The notes under the pieces are model-generated. The model saw only the letters and a list, made by a program, of their open reading frames with translations, was not told the DNA's origin and made no database searches. From contig JAOZNG010000042.1 of the NCBI GenBank assembly GCA_029933895.1, positions 1 through 9,048 on the forward strand: a DNA stretch of 9,048 nt. Reading direction: 5' to 3'. Of the stretch, positions 5,950 through 9,048 are shown piece by piece. This DNA is from an archaeon. GTDB taxonomy: Archaea > Altiarchaeota > Altiarchaeia > IMC4 > QMZM01. The translations under genes were made by a program, and so were the position numbers. Each line of letters begins with the position of its first letter. Within the stretch, counting starts at the first letter, position 1.

Positions 5950-8900
5950 TCAGCTCTGCTCCAGTTTCACGCCCACAATCTCGGAAACACCCTCGCTCAA
6001 GGTAACACCAATAACGGACTCAGCATGCTTCATTAAGGAATCATTATGGGTTACCATCACAAACTGCGAGCCTGAATCCCTCAACATCCTAGCCAGGCGA
6101 AGAGAGTTCTCCACATCCAGGGCCGCATCCAACTCATCCACTATATAAAAATGCGATGGCTTAAACCGCTGAATAGCCAACATAAACGCAGAACAAGTCA
6201 ACGCCTTCTCTCCCCCGGACATAGCATCAACATCCACCAGCTTCTTACCCAATGGTGAGGCATTAATCAACAAACCCGAGTCTGAGATATCTCTGGGGTT
6301 GTCGAGGGAGAGACCACCCTCCCCTCCTGAGAGCTCATTATATATGCGTGCGAAATTATGGTTAACCACCTCAAAGGTCTCCATAAACACCGCCCTCTTC
6401 TTCTTCTCCACCTCTTCCATGAATCCGAAGATGCTCTCCCTCTCTTCCTTCAAGACCTCAACCTTCCCCTGAGTCTCCTCAATCTCCTTCTTCAGGATGT
6501 CATAGCTCTCAATAGACTTCAGATTAACGGAATCGAAGGACTCCAGTTCCTCCTCCACCACAGCGAGGCGGGACTCCATATCTTTGATGGTGGAGTCAAC
6601 AGGTTCAAAGTTTCTGTAGGCCCTGAACTCCTCCATCAGATCAGATAACTTGGTCTCCAGCCTGGCCTTATCCACCGAAGACAGATTAAGTCTGTCATTT
6701 AATTCATCAAGAGACTCCTCCAGCGAACTCATGTCCTCGCTTGATGAAGCAAGTTCGTCTTCCAGAGCAGATCTCTCATCCATCAATCGCTGCAGTTCCT
6801 CAATCAACACCCTGTTCTCAGCCTCCAGCTTGTATAGCTCACCCTTCAGTGAATTAAAGGACTCTTCAACCTCTGAGATATGGGAATCAAGCCTAGAGGC
6901 ATCAGACTCCATGCTCTTGATTGAGGTATTCAGTTCACCTATCTGGTTTAACAAGATGCTCCTCTTCTCATCCAGTCTACCTCCCTCAACGTCAAGGTTC
7001 CTGTACTCCTCCCGTAGTTTATCTAATCGTTCAAGATTCTTCCTGGAACGCTTACCTAAAAGCTTCTCAAGCTTCGTTTCCTGATACAGTATCTCCTTCC
7101 TTGAAGATTTAATCTCTTTGTCTCTCTTCTTCACAGACTTCTTCAACTCTGAAATCCTTGAATCCAAGCCCATGAGTCTATTCTTCAGTTCATTTCTTCT
7201 TGTCCTGAGGTTCCCCTCCTCCAGCCTGATTCGCTCCACGTTAGTGCGGCCCTCATCCACTGGTTTCTCTAGAAAGGAAAGCCGTTTCTCCATCTTCTGC
7301 TTCTCCAGTAACAGCTTTTGTTGCTCCCCGTCTAACTCAACAACCCGCCTCTCTAGGGCCCTAACTTCCCTCTCCAGTTCCTCGTTATTAGAGAAGGACA
7401 TCTTCATGAAACGATCACTCTTCAAGAAGCCGCCGGTCATGGCTCCAGAGGGCAGCAACAGGTCGCCGTCTAACGTAACCATCCGCCATTTACCCACCCC
7501 CAGCCGTCTAGCGGCGTCTAAATCCTTAACCAATACAGTGTCCCTGAATATGTAGTCGAATGCAGGTTTGTGCTTTTTTTTCGTGTCGATGAAATCCCTC
7601 GCAAACCCCAAGGAACCCTTAGGTGCTTTGCCGCTGGTCTTGGGTTTGATTTTATTCAGGGGGAGGAATGTTAATCTGCCGATTTTCTTCCTCCTCAGGT
7701 ACTGTATGCAGTCAGTGGCTACTTTCTCGTTGTCTACCACCATGTACTGCATGCCGGATCCGGCCGCAACCTGCAACGCCAGCTCATAGTCCTTGTTAGT
7801 CAAACCTCCAAGCTGCGATATGGTCCCGTGGATTCCATCCACCACCCCTCCTAGCTTCATTACCGCTGAAACAGCACTCCTGAGTCCGCCGCTACTGGAC
7901 TCAAGTGTCCTGATTTCGGTTTTTCTCTTAGCTGCCTTAACCCTGATACGGTTCAGCTCATCCAGTATCCCCTCTCTCTTTTTTTCCAGCAGAGGAATCT
8001 CCTCCCTCAGTCTATCATATTCCTCGAAATTAGATTTATTCTCCTTGATTCTTTCCTTCACGGTCCTGGAGAGCTCCTTCTCGCTCGCAAGAGACTCCTT
8101 GATTTCTGAATCAATCGCCTTTTTTCTTTCCTCAAGCTCCTTGATTTTCCTGACATCCTCTCCATTCCTGTCCACATTGAGCTCTATCCGGGAGTGCAGC
8201 TCGAAAATCCCTGTCTTCAAGCCGTCTATCTCATCCTCCAGCTCAAGGTTTCCTGCCTTCTTCTCTTCAACTTTTATGCTGGACTCCAGTTTCCCCAGTT
8301 TACCGGATATCTTCTCGAGCTCTGAATCAATCCCCTTAATCTCCTCCTCAAGGATCTTCTTTTTCAGGGAGGATTTATTGATGTCCTTCTCCAGCTTCTT
8401 TTTTTCATTAACTGCGTTCCCGAGCTGGTTCTCTAAACGAATAAGCTTTTCTCTCTTTTTCTGGAGACCGCTGCCGCCTTTTTCTTTTTCCACGCGCTGT
8501 ATTCTGCCATTGATCTCCTTCAGTTTAGAGTTTAGTGTATTTGTCTTCGACCTGATTTCAGCCAGGCCAGATCTTTTCTCATCTCTTTCCCGTGTGAGTT
8601 GCTCTAGTTCCAGCTCAAGGGACTGGATACGGTTCCGGTGCCTGAGCATGCTCCTGTAAATCAATGACGCCTTCAGGTCACCTAACTCCTTCCGTAGCGA
8701 CTGGTATCTCAGGGCTTCATCCTTTTCATCGCCCAGCTGCTCTAGATATGTCTCCTTCTCACCTAACACGATGTATGCATCAGATATCCGGTCCTCTACC
8801 TTCTCCAGCTCCTTCAAGGCCTTCTCCTTTTTCTCATCGTATTCCCTGATACCGCAAAGGTCGTCGATGATTTCCCTCCTCTCCACCGGGCGCATGTCAA

Positions 8901-9048
8901 TCAATTTGGTGACGTCATCCTGCAACACGATGTTGTATTCGGAGTCACCTACCAGTTCAAGAATCTCTTGCCGGGTGGAACGTTTATCGTTTATTTTGTA
9001 GATGCTCCGGCCGTCGGCTTTAATCTCTCGGGTGAGTTTAGTTCTCTC
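5950..9048 (-). CDS. smc: Chromosome segregation/condensation protein SMC, N-terminus outside the window
   Basis: SMC proteins are long ABC-type ATPases that dimerise through a hinge and organise or segregate chromosomes with a kleisin. The frame is open to the window edge, giving 1032 visible residues (numbered from the edge). The Walker A part, roughly 100 residues, is missing. Visible are the end of the N-terminal head with 'YNIVLQ' (38-43) and 'ERREIIDDLCGI.EYDEKKEKAL', close to Pyrococcus SMC. The first coiled coil spans about 80-395 and the hinge about 402-545, ending in SGAMTGGF. The second coiled coil runs to about 890. The C-terminal head has the signature MSGGEKAL (943-950), Walker B FYIVDELDAALD with D971 and E972, and the switch histidine in VMVTHN (H1001). 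An internal GTG at 8928 is not the start, since conserved sequence continues before it. The estimated full length, about 1130 residues, is slightly short of the Pyrococcus protein (about 1177, recalled). Confidence 0.96.
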   Translation of the reverse strand, partial: ERTKLTREIKADGRSIYKINDKRSTRQEILELVGDSEYNIVLQDDVTKLIDMRPVERREIIDDLCGIREYDEKKEKALKELEKVEDRISDAYIVLGEKETYLEQLGDEKDEALRYQSLRKELGDLKASLIYRSMLRHRNRIQSLELELEQLTRERDEKRSGLAEIRSKTNTLNSKLKEINGRIQRVEKEKGGSGLQKKREKLIRLENQLGNAVNEKKKLEKDINKSSLKKKILEEEIKGIDSELEKISGKLGKLESSIKVEEKKAGNLELEDEIDGLKTGIFELHSRIELNVDRNGEDVRKIKELEERKKAIDSEIKESLASEKELSRTVKERIKENKSNFEEYDRLREEIPLLEKKREGILDELNRIRVKAAKRKTEIRTLESSSGGLRSAVSAVMKLGGVVDGIHGTISQLGGLTNKDYELALQVAAGSGMQYMVVDNEKVATDCIQYLRRKKIGRLTFLPLNKIKPKTSGKAPKGSLGFARDFIDTKKKHKPAFDYIFRDTVLVKDLDAARRLGVGKWRMVTLDGDLLLPSGAMTGGFLKSDRFMKMSFSNNEELEREVRALERRVVELDGEQQKLLLEKQKMEKRLSFLEKPVDEGRTNVERIRLEEGNLRTRRNELKNRLMGLDSRISELKKSVKKRDKEIKSSRKEILYQETKLEKLLGKRSRKNLERLDKLREEYRNLDVEGGRLDEKRSILLNQIGELNTSIKSMESDASRLDSHISEVEESFNSLKGELYKLEAENRVLIEELQRLMDERSALEDELASSSEDMSSLEESLDELNDRLNLSSVDKARLETKLSDLMEEFRAYRNFEPVDSTIKDMESRLAVVEEELESFDSVNLKSIESYDILKKEIEETQGKVEVLKEERESIFGFMEEVEKKKRAVFMETFEVVNHNFARIYNELSGGEGGLSLDNPRDISDSGLLINASPLGKKLVDVDAMSGGEKALTCSAFMLAIQRFKPSHFYIVDELDAALDVENSLRLARMLRDSGSQFVMVTHNDSLMKHAESVIGVTLSEGVSEIVGVKLEQS

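Noticed and set aside
7793..8659. 288-codon Ser-rich open frame on the plus strand
   Set aside because: It is antisense to the SMC coiled coil. Ser/Phe/Leu-rich composition is what the complement of Glu/Lys-rich coding DNA gives, and no motif or ribosome binding site supports it.
5950..8928. SMC beginning at the GTG at 8928
   Set aside because: Conserved SMC sequence (the 'DGRS.Y.IN' and 'YNIV' segments) continues in frame before it to the window edge, so the gene is merely truncated by the window.

Overview
The window looks like a piece of an archaeal chromosome. The evidence is an SMC protein close to the Pyrococcus type, a GspE/TadA-family secretion ATPase with two separate single-domain T2SSF membrane proteins, an archaeal-style TATA/BRE promoter, a cold-shock protein of the 'FFND..YGFIE' kind, and a membrane-anchored surface protein with a Thr-rich stalk and DCGG cysteine motifs. 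Such surface proteins are, from memory, common in uncultivated archaea (DPANN and Altiarchaeota-like lineages). I cannot fix the lineage from one window.

Layout, left to right. Positions 1-3212 hold a minus-strand operon for a type IV pilus or Tad-like machine: the ATPase (1683-3212), a first T2SSF platform protein (796-1662) and a second one (1-793) cut off by the window edge. The genes are spaced 20 and 2 nt apart. The 66-nt gap 3213-3278 is a divergent promoter region. To its right, on the plus strand, lie the small subunit of an isopropylmalate dehydratase/homoaconitase-type enzyme (3279-3791), a T-rich 142-nt spacer, and a 64-residue cold-shock protein (3934-4128) with a strong Shine-Dalgarno sequence and a hairpin-plus-T-tract terminator. 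Converging on it from the right is a two-gene minus-strand unit: the SMC ATPase (5950-9048, N-terminus outside the window) followed 13 nt later by the surface protein (4170-5936).

How the genes work together. The ATPase and its two platform proteins should form the inner-membrane motor that assembles pilin-like filaments or exports substrates. No pilin or prepilin peptidase is in view. SMC would organise and segregate the chromosome; its usual kleisin partner (ScpA) is not the next gene. The dehydratase small subunit needs a large subunit encoded elsewhere. The surface protein has a cytoplasmic N-terminus, one membrane helix, a probably glycosylated stalk, and a beta-propeller bracketed by two cysteine motifs of identical spacing.

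No gene-free stretch exceeds 300 bases. I saw no tRNA, rRNA, CRISPR array, insertion sequence or attachment site. The least explained items are the surface protein and its coupling to smc. I found no convincing complete novel system.
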